A stretch of 64,000 nucleotides of DNA from Telluribacter sp035998675 (GTDB taxonomy: Bacteria > Bacteroidota > Bacteroidia > Cytophagales > Spirosomataceae): NCBI RefSeq assembly GCF_035998675.1, contig NZ_DASYHI010000019.1:1-64000 (forward strand), written 5' to 3'. Numbering within the stretch: the first letter of the stretch is position 1; each line of letters starts with the position of its first letter. A model generated the notes under the pieces. It had not been told where the DNA came from. It saw only the letters and a list, made by a program, of their open reading frames with translations, and searched no databases. Shown here piece after piece: positions 34,187 to 42,228 of this stretch. The translations under genes and the position numbers were made by a program.

Positions 34187-35584
34187 CTACAAATCAATCG
34201 CTTCGCCGTAGGCGGCTTCAGTAGCTCCTTTTACCGCTTCCGACATGGTCGGGTGCGGGTGAATGGCGCGCAGGATTTCGTGCGAGGTAGTTTCGAGCTT
34301 GCGGGCGGTTACTACTTCGGCGATCATTTCGGTGACGTTGGCCCCGATCATGTGCGCACCCAGCCACTCACCGTACTTGGCGTCGAAGATAACTTTTACG
34401 AAGCCTTCGCGTACACCAGCCGCCGTAGCTTTACCCGAGGCCGTAAACGGAAACTTACCTACCTTGATATCGTAGCCGGCTTCGCGGGCTTTCTTTTCGG
34501 TCAGACCTACCGACGCAATCTCCGGCTGGCAGTAGGTACATCCCGGAATATTAGCGTAGTCGATGGCTTCGGTCTTGTGACCGGCGATCTTTTCGGCACA
34601 CACGATACCCTCGGCCGTAGCTACGTGCGCCAGCGCCGGGCCCGGGGTACAGTCGCCAATAGCGTAGAAGCCGGGTACGTTGGTTTCATACCACTCGTTC
34701 ACAACGATCTTGCCTTTGTCGGTATTGATGCCGGTTTCTTCCAGACCTATGTTCTCGAGGTTAGCGATTACACCGGCTGCTGAAAGTACTACGTCCACCT
34801 CAAAGGTTTTTTCTCCGTCGGGCGTTTTAACAGACACTTTGCAACCTTTGCCGCTGGTGTCTACTTTTTCTACCGAGGAATTTGTGTAAATATCGATCCC
34901 ATTCTTCTTGTACTGCTTGGCCAGTTCTTTCGATACGTCCTCGTCTTCGACGGGTACCACGTTCGGCAAAAACTCCACGATCGTTACCTTGGTACCCATG
35001 CTCGCGTATACGTAGGCAAACTCCACCCCGATGGCTCCCGAACCAATCACCAGCATGGAGGCTGGCTGCTTTTCGAGGCTCATGGCCTTACGGTACTCAA
35101 TTACTTTCTGACCGTCAATTTTGATATTGGGCAGCTCACGCGCCCGGGCGCCGGTAGCGATTATGACACCCTTACCAGCGGTATAATCCGTCTTCTTACC
35201 ATCCTTATCGGTTACCTCTACGGTTTTGTTGCCTTTCACCTTACCGGCACCCATAATGACGTCAATCTTATTCTTCTTCATCAGGAAGGATACGCCTTTG
35301 CTCATTCCATCGGCTACGCCCCGGCTCCGTTTGATCACCCCGCCGAAGTCAGCCGAGTAGTCGCCTACGGTGATTCCGTAGTCTTTGGCGTGCTTGATGT
35401 ATTCAAATACCTGCGCGCTTTTGAGCAGGGCTTTGGTGGGGATACAGCCCCAGTTGAGGCAGATTCCCCCTAAACTTTCTTTTTCTACGATCGCTACTTT
35501 CATTCCCAGCTGGGAAGCACGGATAGCTGCCGGATACCCTCCGGGGCCACTTCCAATCACGATCACATCATATGTTTGAGCCAT
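34187..35584 (-). CDS. lpdA: Dihydrolipoyl dehydrogenase (E3)
   Basis: A 465-residue FAD enzyme that reoxidises lipoamide in pyruvate, 2-oxoglutarate or branched-chain keto-acid dehydrogenases and the glycine cleavage system. FAD-binding GSGPGGYPAA (11-20), redox cysteines C42 and C47 (GGICLNWGCIPTKALL), NAD-binding IGSGAIGVEFAYVYAS, and the C-terminal H444/E449 pair in HPHPTMSEAV are all present. It lies alone, with no E1/E2 genes adjacent, as is common in Bacteroidota. A -7 box TAACTTTG (minus strand, 35638-35631) is 47 bp upstream of the ATG. Confidence 0.97.
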   Translation of the reverse strand: MAQTYDVIVIGSGPGGYPAAIRASQLGMKVAIVEKESLGGICLNWGCIPTKALLKSAQVFEYIKHAKDYGITVGDYSADFGGVIKRSRGVADGMSKGVSFLMKKNKIDVIMGAGKVKGNKTVEVTDKDGKKTDYTAGKGVIIATGARARELPNIKIDGQKVIEYRKAMSLEKQPASMLVIGSGAIGVEFAYVYASMGTKVTIVEFLPNVVPVEDEDVSKELAKQYKKNGIDIYTNSSVEKVDTSGKGCKVSVKTPDGEKTFEVDVVLSAAGVIANLENIGLEETGINTDKGKIVVNEWYETNVPGFYAIGDCTPGPALAHVATAEGIVCAEKIAGHKTEAIDYANIPGCTYCQPEIASVGLTEKKAREAGYDIKVGKFPFTASGKATAAGVREGFVKVIFDAKYGEWLGAHMIGANVTEMIAEVVTARKLETTSHEILRAIHPHPTMSEAVKGATEAAYGEAIDL

Positions 35585-35630
35585 TTCCTATTTGATTTTT
35601 TGGTAAAAAAGGTTTTACTGAAAAACGCTG

Positions 35631-35638
35631 CAAAGTTA
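35631..35638 (-). promoter_or_regulatory. -7 promoter box of lpdA
   Basis: TAACTTTG on the minus strand matches TAnnTTTG; no clear -33 TTG at the usual distance. Confidence 0.4.
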
Positions 35639-35713
35639 AGACGATTTGCCGGATTGCCTACACCGACATCGGGCGTGATTAGCCCGAACCCGGGGTACCT
35701 GCCAAATTGTTAC

Positions 35714-35721
35714 TATCTTTG
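35714..35721 (+). promoter_or_regulatory. -7 promoter box of prfB
   Basis: TATCTTTG is a perfect TAnnTTTG match 40 bp before the prfB start codon; the -33 element is not obvious. Confidence 0.45.
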
Positions 35722-35760
35722 TTTCTACGTATTTATTATTTTAAATTAATCCTGTTGAAT

Positions 35761-36835
35761 ATGACACTTGAACAGTTGAAAGACTTGAAGGCCAGAGTTG
35801 AGGCCTTGGGGAGGTATCTTTGACTACGCTAACCGCAAAGAACAACTAAACGACCTCGAACAACAAACCGCCCAGCCCGAGTTCTGGAGCGACTCCGAAC
35901 GCGCCGAGCGTACCATGAAGGAAGTGCAGGGGCTAAAATTCTGGACCCTGGGCTACGAAGAACTCGCCCGCCTGCGCGACGACCTGGATACCATCTGGGA
36001 ATTTTACGAAGCCGGCGAAGCCACCGAAGAGGAGGTGGACGAAGAAGGCCGCAAGCTCGAAGCCAAGCTGGACGAAATCGAGTTCCGGAAAATGATGGGG
36101 GAGGAAGGCGACGAACTTCCCGCTGTTATTGAGATTAACGCCGGCGCCGGAGGTACCGAGTCGCAGGACTGGGCCTCCATGCTGATGCGGATGTACATCA
36201 TGTGGGCCGAAAAAAACGGCTACAAAGTACGCGAAGTGGACCTGCAGGACGGGGAAGTAGCGGGTGTAAAATCCGTTACGCTGGAAATAGACGGCGACTA
36301 CGCCTACGGCAACCTCAAGTCCGAAAACGGGGTACACCGTTTGGTGCGTATCTCGCCTTTTGACTCCAACGCCCGCCGGCATACCTCCTTTACCTCGGTG
36401 TACGTGTACCCGCTGGCCAACGATGATATCGAGATTGACGTCAATCCGGCCGATATTACCTGGGATACCTACCGCTCGGGTGGTGCCGGTGGACAGAACG
36501 TGAACAAGGTAGAAACGGCCGTGCGGCTGCACCACAAGCCTTCGGGCATCGTGATTGCCTGTCAGCAGGAGCGCTCACAGCTGATGAACAAGGAGGTAGC
36601 TATTCGCCTCTTAAAATCGCGGCTGTACCAGATCGAACTGGAAAAGCGCAACGCGGCCCGGGCCGAAGTGGAAGCCTCCAAGCGTAAAATTGAGTGGGGC
36701 TCGCAGATCCGGAGCTACGTACTCGACGACCGCCGCGTGAAGGACCACCGCACCAACTACCAAACCTCCAATACCGACGCGGTACTGGACGGTGAATTGA
36801 ATGATTTCATCAAAGCTTATCTGATGGAGTCGTAA
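35761..36835 (+). CDS. prfB: Peptide chain release factor 2, with programmed +1 frameshift
   Basis: RF2 releases finished peptides at UGA and UAA codons. Translation starts at ATG 35761, encodes MTLEQLKDLK...GRYL, then meets TGA at 35821-35823. A +1 shift on CTT (35818-35820), skipping the T at 35821, continues as LDYANRKEQ to the stop at 36835, giving about 357 residues. The Shine-Dalgarno-like GGGGAGG (35808-35814) stands 3 nt before the CTT, the classical autoregulatory RF2 slippage site. The GGQ motif of peptidyl-tRNA hydrolysis is in SGGAGGQNVNKVET and the SPF anticodon tripeptide in RISPFDSNARR, identifying RF2 rather than RF1. It should be read as one gene, not as a pseudogene. Confidence 0.97.
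35808..35824 (+). promoter_or_regulatory. RF2 programmed frameshift site
   Basis: GGGGAGG-TAT-CTT-TGA-C: an internal Shine-Dalgarno-like stimulator, 3-nt spacer, slippery CTT and in-frame TGA followed by C. Scarce RF2 promotes the shift, giving feedback control. Confidence 0.93.
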
Positions 36836-36842
36836 AATAATG

Positions 36843-36878
36843 AGTCCCCGGAAACAGTTGAACCTCCGGGGACTTTTA
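36843..36878 (+). terminator. Intrinsic terminator of prfB
   Basis: AGTCCCCGGA (36843-36852) pairs with TCCGGGGACT (36865-36874) and is followed by TTTT, 8 bp after the stop codon. Confidence 0.9.
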
Positions 36879-36917
36879 TCATCAATAATTAGTATTTTCA
36901 GAAAATTACTGCGAGCT

Positions 36918-37118
36918 ATGATCAACACTGATCTGCTGAATAAAGTGTCTATCCTGCCCGATAACCTTAAAAATCAGGTAGCAGACTACGTTGATTTTCT
37001 GCTTACTAAATACGTAGCAGAAAAATCCACTCCAAAAAAGCTACGCTTCGGCATGATGAAGGGTACCTTTACCCTATCCGAAGACTTTGATAAACCTTTG
37101 GATGATTTTAGCAAGTAA
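36918..37118 (+). CDS. DUF2281-type small protein (antitoxin-like)
   Basis: A 66-residue protein opening MINTDLLNKVSILPDNLKNQVADYVDFLLTKY and ending LRFGMMKGTFTLSEDFDKPLDDFSK. This is the DUF2281 layout: a helical half followed by the G-x-x-KG-x-(F/I)-x-x-x-x-DFDxPLxDF tail. Such proteins are usually antitoxins placed before a PIN or other toxin gene. No toxin follows; the next gene is another short antitoxin-like reading frame. The start at 36918 is preferred because an upstream one at 36840 would lie in the prfB terminator. Confidence 0.7.
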   Translation: MINTDLLNKVSILPDNLKNQVADYVDFLLTKYVAEKSTPKKLRFGMMKGTFTLSEDFDKPLDDFSK

Positions 37119-37205
37119 AGTCGCAAGCCCCGGAGGGGCAAAACCTTAGTAGTGCTTTGATTCTTTTTTTTACGAAAAGCTCCGTAGGAGCGACACTTCA
37201 TGAAT
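37119..37205. repeat. Small hairpin repeat (GCCCCGGAGGGGC / GCTCCGTAGGAGC)
   Basis: Two short palindromes, GCCCCGGAGGGGC (37127-37139) and GCTCCGTAGGAGC (37180-37192), are flanked by GTCGC and GCGAC. I recall similar GCTCCGTAGGAGCGAC elements dispersed in Bacteroidota genomes. A T8 tract at 37165-37172 lies between them. Confidence 0.5.
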
Positions 37206-37215
37206 CAAGACAGCC

Positions 37216-37404
37216 ATGACAGGAATACGCTACATAACCGACGAAAAAGGACATAAGACAGATATTGTGATTAATCTTGAAGAACATCAGGAACTGGTAG
37301 AAGATATTTTGGATGCACTACTTATTGAGGAGCGGCAGCAGGAGGAAAAAATCCCTTTGGAAAAACTGATTGAGGAAGTACAGAAGGAGGAAAGATACGA
37401 ATAA
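37216..37404 (+). CDS. Phd/YefM-like small antitoxin-type protein
   Basis: A 62-residue protein, MTGIRYITDEKGHKTDIVINLEEHQELVEDILD, then a charged helix rich in E and K. The opening strand-turn-strand plus LEEHQELVEDI matches small RelB/Phd-type antitoxins. The usual toxin partner is absent; the stop codon TAA is directly followed by the ATG of an alpha/beta hydrolase gene. It is therefore probably an orphan or has a different role. Confidence 0.6.
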   Translation: MTGIRYITDEKGHKTDIVINLEEHQELVEDILDALLIEERQQEEKIPLEKLIEEVQKEERYE

Positions 37405-38196
37405 ATGCTCCACTACCACCGCCTGGGTCACGGCCCGCACGTACTACTGGCCTTCCACGGCATCGGGCAGGACGGCATTAACTGCTACCAACCTTTTGCC
37501 GAAGTACTTGGTGACTACTATACCCTCTACGCTTTTGACCTCTACTTTCACGGCCAAAGCAGGACTACCTCGACGGATGACTTCCACGAAACCTCCCCTA
37601 TCACCAAAGCGGCCTGGAAACAAATTGTCCAGGAATTTCTCTCCGATAACAGCATTGACCGGTTCGACGTAGCCGGATTCAGTATGGGTGGGCGTTTTGC
37701 GCTCGCTACACTCGAAGCTTTTCCGGAGCAGATCGGTCAGGCCTACCTGATGGCCCCTGACGGCGTAAGGGAGCATCCGCTATACGGACTAGCCACCCGC
37801 CTCGCCCCCGGAAGGTACCTGTTCCGGCAGGTACTTGAGCATCCGGACAAACTATTCAGCGCGGCGCGACTTTTGGAAAAAGCCGGATTGCTACACAGCA
37901 GCCTGATCCGGTTTGTGCAGCACATGCTGGCTACGCCCGCGCAGCGCCAAACCGTGTACCATTCGTGGCTGGGCTTCCGGCCATTGCGCTTCAACATTTC
38001 GGTACTTTACGGTACGCTTCACAATAATGGGGTACTTGTCTACCTGTTCATGGGAAAATACGATCAGTTGCTCCGGCCGGATAAGGTCAGGGTACTGTCC
38101 CGGAGGCTGCCCGAAAATCAGTACATCGTCCTTTCCTGCGGCCACACCCAACTGGTAGCCAAAGCAGCGGCTTATTTATCTTCTTTGGTAAAATAA
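37405..38196 (+). CDS. Alpha/beta hydrolase
   Basis: A 263-residue hydrolase-fold protein. The oxyanion region is LAFHGIGQDG (15-24), the nucleophile is S93 in AGFSMGGRFAL, and the late histidine is in SCGHTQLV. Asp in FMGKYDQLLRP is the likely acid. Substrate unknown; it may be an esterase or lipase-type enzyme. The ATG begins immediately after the stop codon of the antitoxin-like gene (TAAATG), so translation is probably coupled and the three small genes from 36918 may form one transcript. Confidence 0.85.
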   Translation: MLHYHRLGHGPHVLLAFHGIGQDGINCYQPFAEVLGDYYTLYAFDLYFHGQSRTTSTDDFHETSPITKAAWKQIVQEFLSDNSIDRFDVAGFSMGGRFALATLEAFPEQIGQAYLMAPDGVREHPLYGLATRLAPGRYLFRQVLEHPDKLFSAARLLEKAGLLHSSLIRFVQHMLATPAQRQTVYHSWLGFRPLRFNISVLYGTLHNNGVLVYLFMGKYDQLLRPDKVRVLSRRLPENQYIVLSCGHTQLVAKAAAYLSSLVK

Positions 38197-38264
38197 GTTA
38201 CATACTGCTTGCTTATTTAAATTTAAATACATAACTTTCTCAAAACCAAACCATTATCAAGCCT

Positions 38265-38699
38265 ATGAATGTCATTCATCGTATTGAGCATTGGGGCGAC
38301 ACCCACCATCCGGCCTGGCTGGATATGGTCCGTATCGGACTGGGCGTATTGTTATTTGTGAAAGGAATCAGCTTTATCAGCGACACGACCCACTTGTCTC
38401 AGCTGGTGGGCGGGCTCCATTTTGATCTGTATTCGGTTATGGCCGTGCATTATGTAGCCTTCGCCCATATCTTTGGCGGCTTTCTGATTGCCATGGGCTG
38501 TCTGACCCGTCTGGCGTGCCTGTTTCAACTACCTATCTTACTATTCGCGGTGTTTTTTGTAAACCTGCGCATGGGCTTCTCGTACCTCAACTCCGAGCTC
38601 TGGCTCTCTGTACTCACGCTTCTCCTTGTGATTGTCTTCACCGTTGCAGGGTCCGGTAAATTTTCTATGGATGAGTGGATGAAAACCCACGACCGTTGA
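38265..38699 (+). CDS. DoxX-family membrane protein
   Basis: A 144-residue protein with four hydrophobic segments (about 22-42, 60-80, 82-100 and 104-125). The first contains WLDMVRIGLGVLLFVKGISFI, the typical DoxX start, and HYVAFAHIFGGFLIAMGCLTRLACLFQLPILLFAV is the central family region. Related proteins act in membrane redox processes, but the exact role is unknown. It ends just before a strong terminator shared with a convergent gene. Confidence 0.8.
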   Translation: MNVIHRIEHWGDTHHPAWLDMVRIGLGVLLFVKGISFISDTTHLSQLVGGLHFDLYSVMAVHYVAFAHIFGGFLIAMGCLTRLACLFQLPILLFAVFFVNLRMGFSYLNSELWLSVLTLLLVIVFTVAGSGKFSMDEWMKTHDR

Positions 38700-38725
38700 A
38701 AAAAGCTTATTGAGGACGATGAACG

Positions 38726-38756
38726 TGAGAGGCCATAGTGGCCTCTCATTTTTTTG
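38726..38756. terminator. Intrinsic terminator after doxX-like gene
   Basis: TGAGAGGCCA (38726-38735) pairs with TGGCCTCTCA (38739-38748) and is followed by T7. It overlaps the last codon of the convergent VTT gene. Confidence 0.9.
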
Positions 38757-39474
38757 AACGGAAAAACCAGCCGATTCCTACCGTCGAAACCAGCAGCAGC
38801 GCCAGCAGAAGTACCTGCGTAGCAAGTCCTTCGTTGGGGTGCTCCAGCAGGTACCGGATCTCCTTGGCCTTGGTCCCGGCCCAGACGGTAAGTATAGTAC
38901 GGGGTACCATACCCAGCGCGCCCCCCAGCAGCATCCGGCGCAGACCCGCCCCCGCCAGGGCAAACAGCAGATTAGTAACGGCAAAGGGAAGTACCGGCGA
39001 CAGTTTAGTAAAGAATATAAGCCGCAGCTGATCTTCCCGAAACCGCGCCAGGATAGACCTGACCCTTGGAAACGCCGCTTCCAGGTACCGTAGCATTTCG
39101 TCGGCCTTAAGGTACCGGGCCAGCGTATACACCAGCGCAATGGCTACTACATTCATGGCGAAAAGCAGGGGCAGCGAAATCCACCCCAGCAGGTACCCGT
39201 ACACCAGCGCCAGAAAACCCGGCGGTACCAGCGCCAGGGCCGACGCTACCGCCAGCCCGCCCGTCAGCAGTACCCATTGGGTCATCGTCCAGCCGGTAAG
39301 GGTACCTTCGTGGGTAATGGCCCAACCCGTCACCAGCGAGCTGGTAACCAGGGGCAGCACCGTCAGTAGGGTACTTAGGAGAAGCGGAAGCGGGTACTTA
39401 CGAAGAAACGAGTTAGCCAAAAGTCTTTTTGTTAATTTGGGGACAAAGGAAAACAGGCTCCCTGTATAAAGCAT
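38746..39474 (-). CDS. VTT/TVP38-TMEM64-family membrane protein
   Basis: A 242-residue polytopic protein with the VTT (SNARE-associated, DedA-like) domain. Landmarks are LVPPGFLALVYGYLLGWISLPLLFAMNVVAIALVYTLARYL, then LIFFTKLSPVLPFAVTNLLFALAGAGLRRMLLGGALGMVPRTILTVWAG. Two re-entrant-type segments hold the conserved FxxRxSPxxPxxxxN-like site; here the arginine is replaced by lysine (FFTKLSP). Family members move or scramble lipids such as undecaprenyl phosphate. The specific substrate is unknown. Confidence 0.85.
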   Translation of the reverse strand: MLYTGSLFSFVPKLTKRLLANSFLRKYPLPLLLSTLLTVLPLVTSSLVTGWAITHEGTLTGWTMTQWVLLTGGLAVASALALVPPGFLALVYGYLLGWISLPLLFAMNVVAIALVYTLARYLKADEMLRYLEAAFPRVRSILARFREDQLRLIFFTKLSPVLPFAVTNLLFALAGAGLRRMLLGGALGMVPRTILTVWAGTKAKEIRYLLEHPNEGLATQVLLLALLLVSTVGIGWFFRSKK

Positions 39475-39564
39475 TGGAATCTGTCTTATTTATTCCAACA
39501 ATACAACAGATGCGCCTGTTTAGAATGCGAAGACTATTACTCTTACTAACCTATATACATCGGC

Positions 39565-40704
39565 ATGCGATTCGGAACCAAAGCCATACACGCGGGCGTA
39601 GAGCCTGACCCTACTACCGGTGCCATCATGACCCCCATTTACCAGACCTCTACCTACGTGCAGGAAAGCCCCGGCAAGCACAAGGGCTACGAGTACTCCC
39701 GCACCCACAACCCCACGCGCACGGCGCTGCAAAAAGCCCTGGCGGCCCTCGAAAACGGCCAACACGGCATCTGCTACGCTTCGGGACTGGCCGCTACCGA
39801 CGCGGTACTTAAGCTTTTTCGCCCCGGCGACGAAATCATTAGTACCAATGATCTCTACGGAGGTACCTACCGGATCATGAAGCGCGTATTCGAGCCCTTC
39901 GGACAGGTGTTTCACTTTGTGGATATGAGCGATACTGCCAACATAGAACGGGTTATTTCGGATAAAACCAAAATGATCTGGGTGGAAACACCTACCAATC
40001 CGCTGCTTCGGATCATTGACATCGAAGCCGTAGCGAAGCTGGCGCGCGACCGGGGCATTATGTGTGTGGTGGATAATACCTTCGCTACACCCTACCTTCA
40101 GAATCCGCTGGATATGGGGGCAGATATTGTGATGCACTCCGTCACCAAGTACCTCGGCGGCCACTCCGATACGGTTATGGGGGCGCTGGTCCTGAACGAT
40201 TCTGACCTGGCCCAGCAGCTGGCCTTTATCCAGAACGCCAGCGGCGCCGTACCCGGCCCGCAGGACTGCTTCCTGGTACTGCGTGGCCTCAAGACCCTCC
40301 ACATACGCATGCAACGCCACTGCGAAAACGCCGGGCGCATAGCGCAGTGGCTATTGGATCATCCCAAAGTAGGCAAGGTATACTACCCCGGCCTCCCCTC
40401 CCACTCCGGCCACGAACTGGCCGCGCGCCAGATGCGGGGCTTCGGCGGCATGGTATCCTTTGAGTTGAAAGGCGACGTGTACGAAGAGGCCGTGCGGGTG
40501 ATGGAAAGCCTGACGGTGTTCTCCCTGGGGGAATCACTGGGTGGGGTGGAGTCGCTCTGTACGCACCCGGCCAGTATGACCCACGCCAGCATACCGGCAG
40601 TGGAACGCCTGAAAGGCGGGTTGAAAGATACGCTGATCCGGCTGAGCGTGGGTATTGAGGATGTGGAAGACCTGATTGCGGATCTGGAAAATGCGATTGG
40701 CTAG
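39565..40704 (+). CDS. Cystathionine gamma-synthase / gamma-lyase (Cys/Met PLP enzyme)
   Basis: A 379-residue PLP enzyme of the trans-sulfuration family. K195 in HSVTKYLGGHSD binds PLP. YSRTHNPTRTALQ holds the phosphate-binding Y/R of the neighbour subunit, and LGESLGGVESLCTHPASMTHA is the C-terminal signature. MetB (cystathionine gamma-synthase) and MccB/CTH (gamma-lyase) cannot be separated safely by eye, though the FSLGESLGGVESL ending is shared by both. It should act in methionine/cysteine interconversion. A palindromic hairpin at 40703-40724 right after the stop codon may end the transcript. Confidence 0.92.
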   Translation: MRFGTKAIHAGVEPDPTTGAIMTPIYQTSTYVQESPGKHKGYEYSRTHNPTRTALQKALAALENGQHGICYASGLAATDAVLKLFRPGDEIISTNDLYGGTYRIMKRVFEPFGQVFHFVDMSDTANIERVISDKTKMIWVETPTNPLLRIIDIEAVAKLARDRGIMCVVDNTFATPYLQNPLDMGADIVMHSVTKYLGGHSDTVMGALVLNDSDLAQQLAFIQNASGAVPGPQDCFLVLRGLKTLHIRMQRHCENAGRIAQWLLDHPKVGKVYYPGLPSHSGHELAARQMRGFGGMVSFELKGDVYEEAVRVMESLTVFSLGESLGGVESLCTHPASMTHASIPAVERLKGGLKDTLIRLSVGIEDVEDLIADLENAIG

Positions 40705-40723
40705 CTTTTGCCGGGGCAAAAGC

Positions 40724-40754
40724 TTGGTAAAACAGGGTAAAACCCGTAATTTTG
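40724..40754 (+). promoter_or_regulatory. Promoter of DUF3127 gene
   Basis: TTG (40724-40726), 20 bp, TAATTTTG (40747-40754): full match to the Bacteroidota consensus. The -33 begins at the last base of the hairpin that follows the upstream gene (AGCTTTTGC/GCAAAAGCT, 40703-40724). Confidence 0.7.
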
Positions 40755-40807
40755 AGTTTATCAATCACCAGTATCAATCCAGCATTGTATTCTAAAAAAA
40801 CGTATAA

Positions 40808-41176
40808 ATGGAATTAACCGGACAAGTTGTTTCGCTGCTCCCGGAAGTGTCGGGCCAGGGAAAAAACGGGACATGGCGCAAGCAGGAATTCATTCTCGAA
40901 ATTCCGTCCCAGTACCCGCGCAAGGTATGTATTACCATGTGGGGTGATAAAATTGATCAGTTTAATCTGAAAGAAGGCGATAACGTCACTGCCTCCATTG
41001 ACGTAGAAAGCCGTGAGTATAACCAACGGTGGTACACCGAAGTAAAAGCCTGGAAAGTAGAAAAAGCCGGCAGCGCCGACAGTGGCCGTAGTTCCTCGGA
41101 CGCTTCGCAGGCTGCTTCGCCCCTGCCCCCCAGTATGACCTTTTCGGAAGACGAATCCGACGATTTACCTTTCTAA
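40808..41176 (+). CDS. DUF3127 protein with SSB-like acidic C-terminal tip
   Basis: A 122-residue protein. The first 85 residues (MELTGQVVSLLPEVSGQGKNGTWRKQEFIL... to WYTEVKAWKVEK) form the DUF3127 domain, a Bacteroidota family with an OB-fold-like pattern of strands and W/K/R residues suited to single-stranded nucleic acid. A flexible serine-rich linker follows, ending in EDESDDLPF. That tip closely resembles the DDDIPF tip of SSB that docks repair and replication enzymes. The role as an accessory ssDNA-binding protein is an inference; the standard ssb gene is not in this window. It has its own clear promoter and a terminator. Confidence 0.82.
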   Translation: MELTGQVVSLLPEVSGQGKNGTWRKQEFILEIPSQYPRKVCITMWGDKIDQFNLKEGDNVTASIDVESREYNQRWYTEVKAWKVEKAGSADSGRSSSDASQAASPLPPSMTFSEDESDDLPF

Positions 41177-41179
41177 GAA

Positions 41180-41208
41180 AAAGGAGAGCCCGGGGCTCTC
41201 CTTTTTTT
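41180..41208 (+). terminator. Intrinsic terminator of DUF3127 gene
   Basis: AAAGGAGAGCC (41180-41190) pairs with GGCTCTCCTTT (41194-41204), followed by more T residues, directly after the stop codon. Confidence 0.92.
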
Positions 41209-41314
41209 AGGTTTTGTTTTTTTTCGCCTGCCTCTCCCCCTGCCGAAGATCCTCTTCTTCCCAAACCTTTCCTACTAGTCATGGTTGTAGTAGAAGGATA
41301 GTCCCCTGTCTACT

Positions 41315-42217
41315 ATGGATATTAATAAGGCATTTCAATTACTCTCTGATAAACTATACACCTGGGCGAAGGAACTCATACGGCTTTTGCCCAATATTAT
41401 TTTGGCCGCTCTGGTACTGGTACTGGGGTTGTTTATTGCCCGATTTATAAAACAACTGGCCCTGCGGCTAATCAAGAGAGTATCCTCGCACGGAACTGTC
41501 AATGCCCTTTTTGCCTCGCTGATATACACCATTTTCGTCGGTGTTATCATTTTTATTGCGCTTAGCATTCTCAACCTCGATAAAGCCGTTACCTCTATTC
41601 TGGCTGGTGCGGGAATTCTGGGTCTGGCGCTGGCTTTTGCCTTTCAGGACATTGCGGCCAATTTTGTTTCGGGTATTTTTCTGTCGTTCCGGCATCCAAT
41701 ACGGGCCGGTGATCTGGTTAAGACCAACGATTACTTTGGTATAGTACTGGAAGTTAACTTGCGCGACACCGTGCTGCGTACCCTACAGGGCCAGCGGGTT
41801 ATTATACCTAACAAAGAAGTTTTCCAGAACTCTATCGAAAACTTTACCACCCTGGGCAGACGCCGGATGGACCTGACGGTGGGGGTATCCTATGGTGATG
41901 ACCTTCAGAAAGTAAGAGATATAACCGTCAGAGCCGCCGAGAAGGTCAGTGTACGCGACCCGAATGAGGAGGTGACGCTGTTTTTTGAGGAGTTTGGAGA
42001 TAGCTCTATCAATTTTAGTCTGCGAATCTGGCTCAACTCCGCGGCACAGCCTACCTACCTACAGGGCCGGCACGAGGCCATCATGCATATCAAGGAAGCC
42101 TACGACCAGAATGATATCATGATCCCGTTCCCGATCCGGACCCTGGACTTTGGCATCAAAGGGGGCGAGAAACTTTCGGAGATGGATGTGAAAGTCCTGA
42201 ATGGTACCCAAAAGTAA
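41315..42217 (+). CDS. mscS: Small-conductance mechanosensitive channel (MscS family)
   Basis: A 300-residue MscS channel that opens on membrane tension to release solutes during osmotic downshock. It has three membrane segments (about 20-45, 62-85 and 90-120). The third, AGAGILGLALAFAFQDIAANFVSGIF, is the glycine/alanine-rich pore helix. The beta domain holds RHPIRAGDLVKTNDYFGIVLEVNLRDTVLRT and IIPNKEVFQNSIENFT. It is near the canonical length of 286. It is a single gene, ending 11 bp from a convergent permease gene with no clear terminator in between. Confidence 0.95.
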   Translation: MDINKAFQLLSDKLYTWAKELIRLLPNIILAALVLVLGLFIARFIKQLALRLIKRVSSHGTVNALFASLIYTIFVGVIIFIALSILNLDKAVTSILAGAGILGLALAFAFQDIAANFVSGIFLSFRHPIRAGDLVKTNDYFGIVLEVNLRDTVLRTLQGQRVIIPNKEVFQNSIENFTTLGRRRMDLTVGVSYGDDLQKVRDITVRAAEKVSVRDPNEEVTLFFEEFGDSSINFSLRIWLNSAAQPTYLQGRHEAIMHIKEAYDQNDIMIPFPIRTLDFGIKGGEKLSEMDVKVLNGTQK

Positions 42218-42228
42218 AACAGACTGAC

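Noticed and set aside
35798..36835. Possible frameshift error or pseudogene in prfB
   Set aside because: The TGA sits in the exact RF2 slippage context (GGGGAGG-TAT-CTT-TGA-C), so this is programmed recoding.
39520..40320. Long open frame (266 codons) on the minus strand
   Set aside because: It lies wholly across from the cystathionine gamma-synthase/lyase gene, has no recognisable motif, and its composition is that of a codon-biased shadow.
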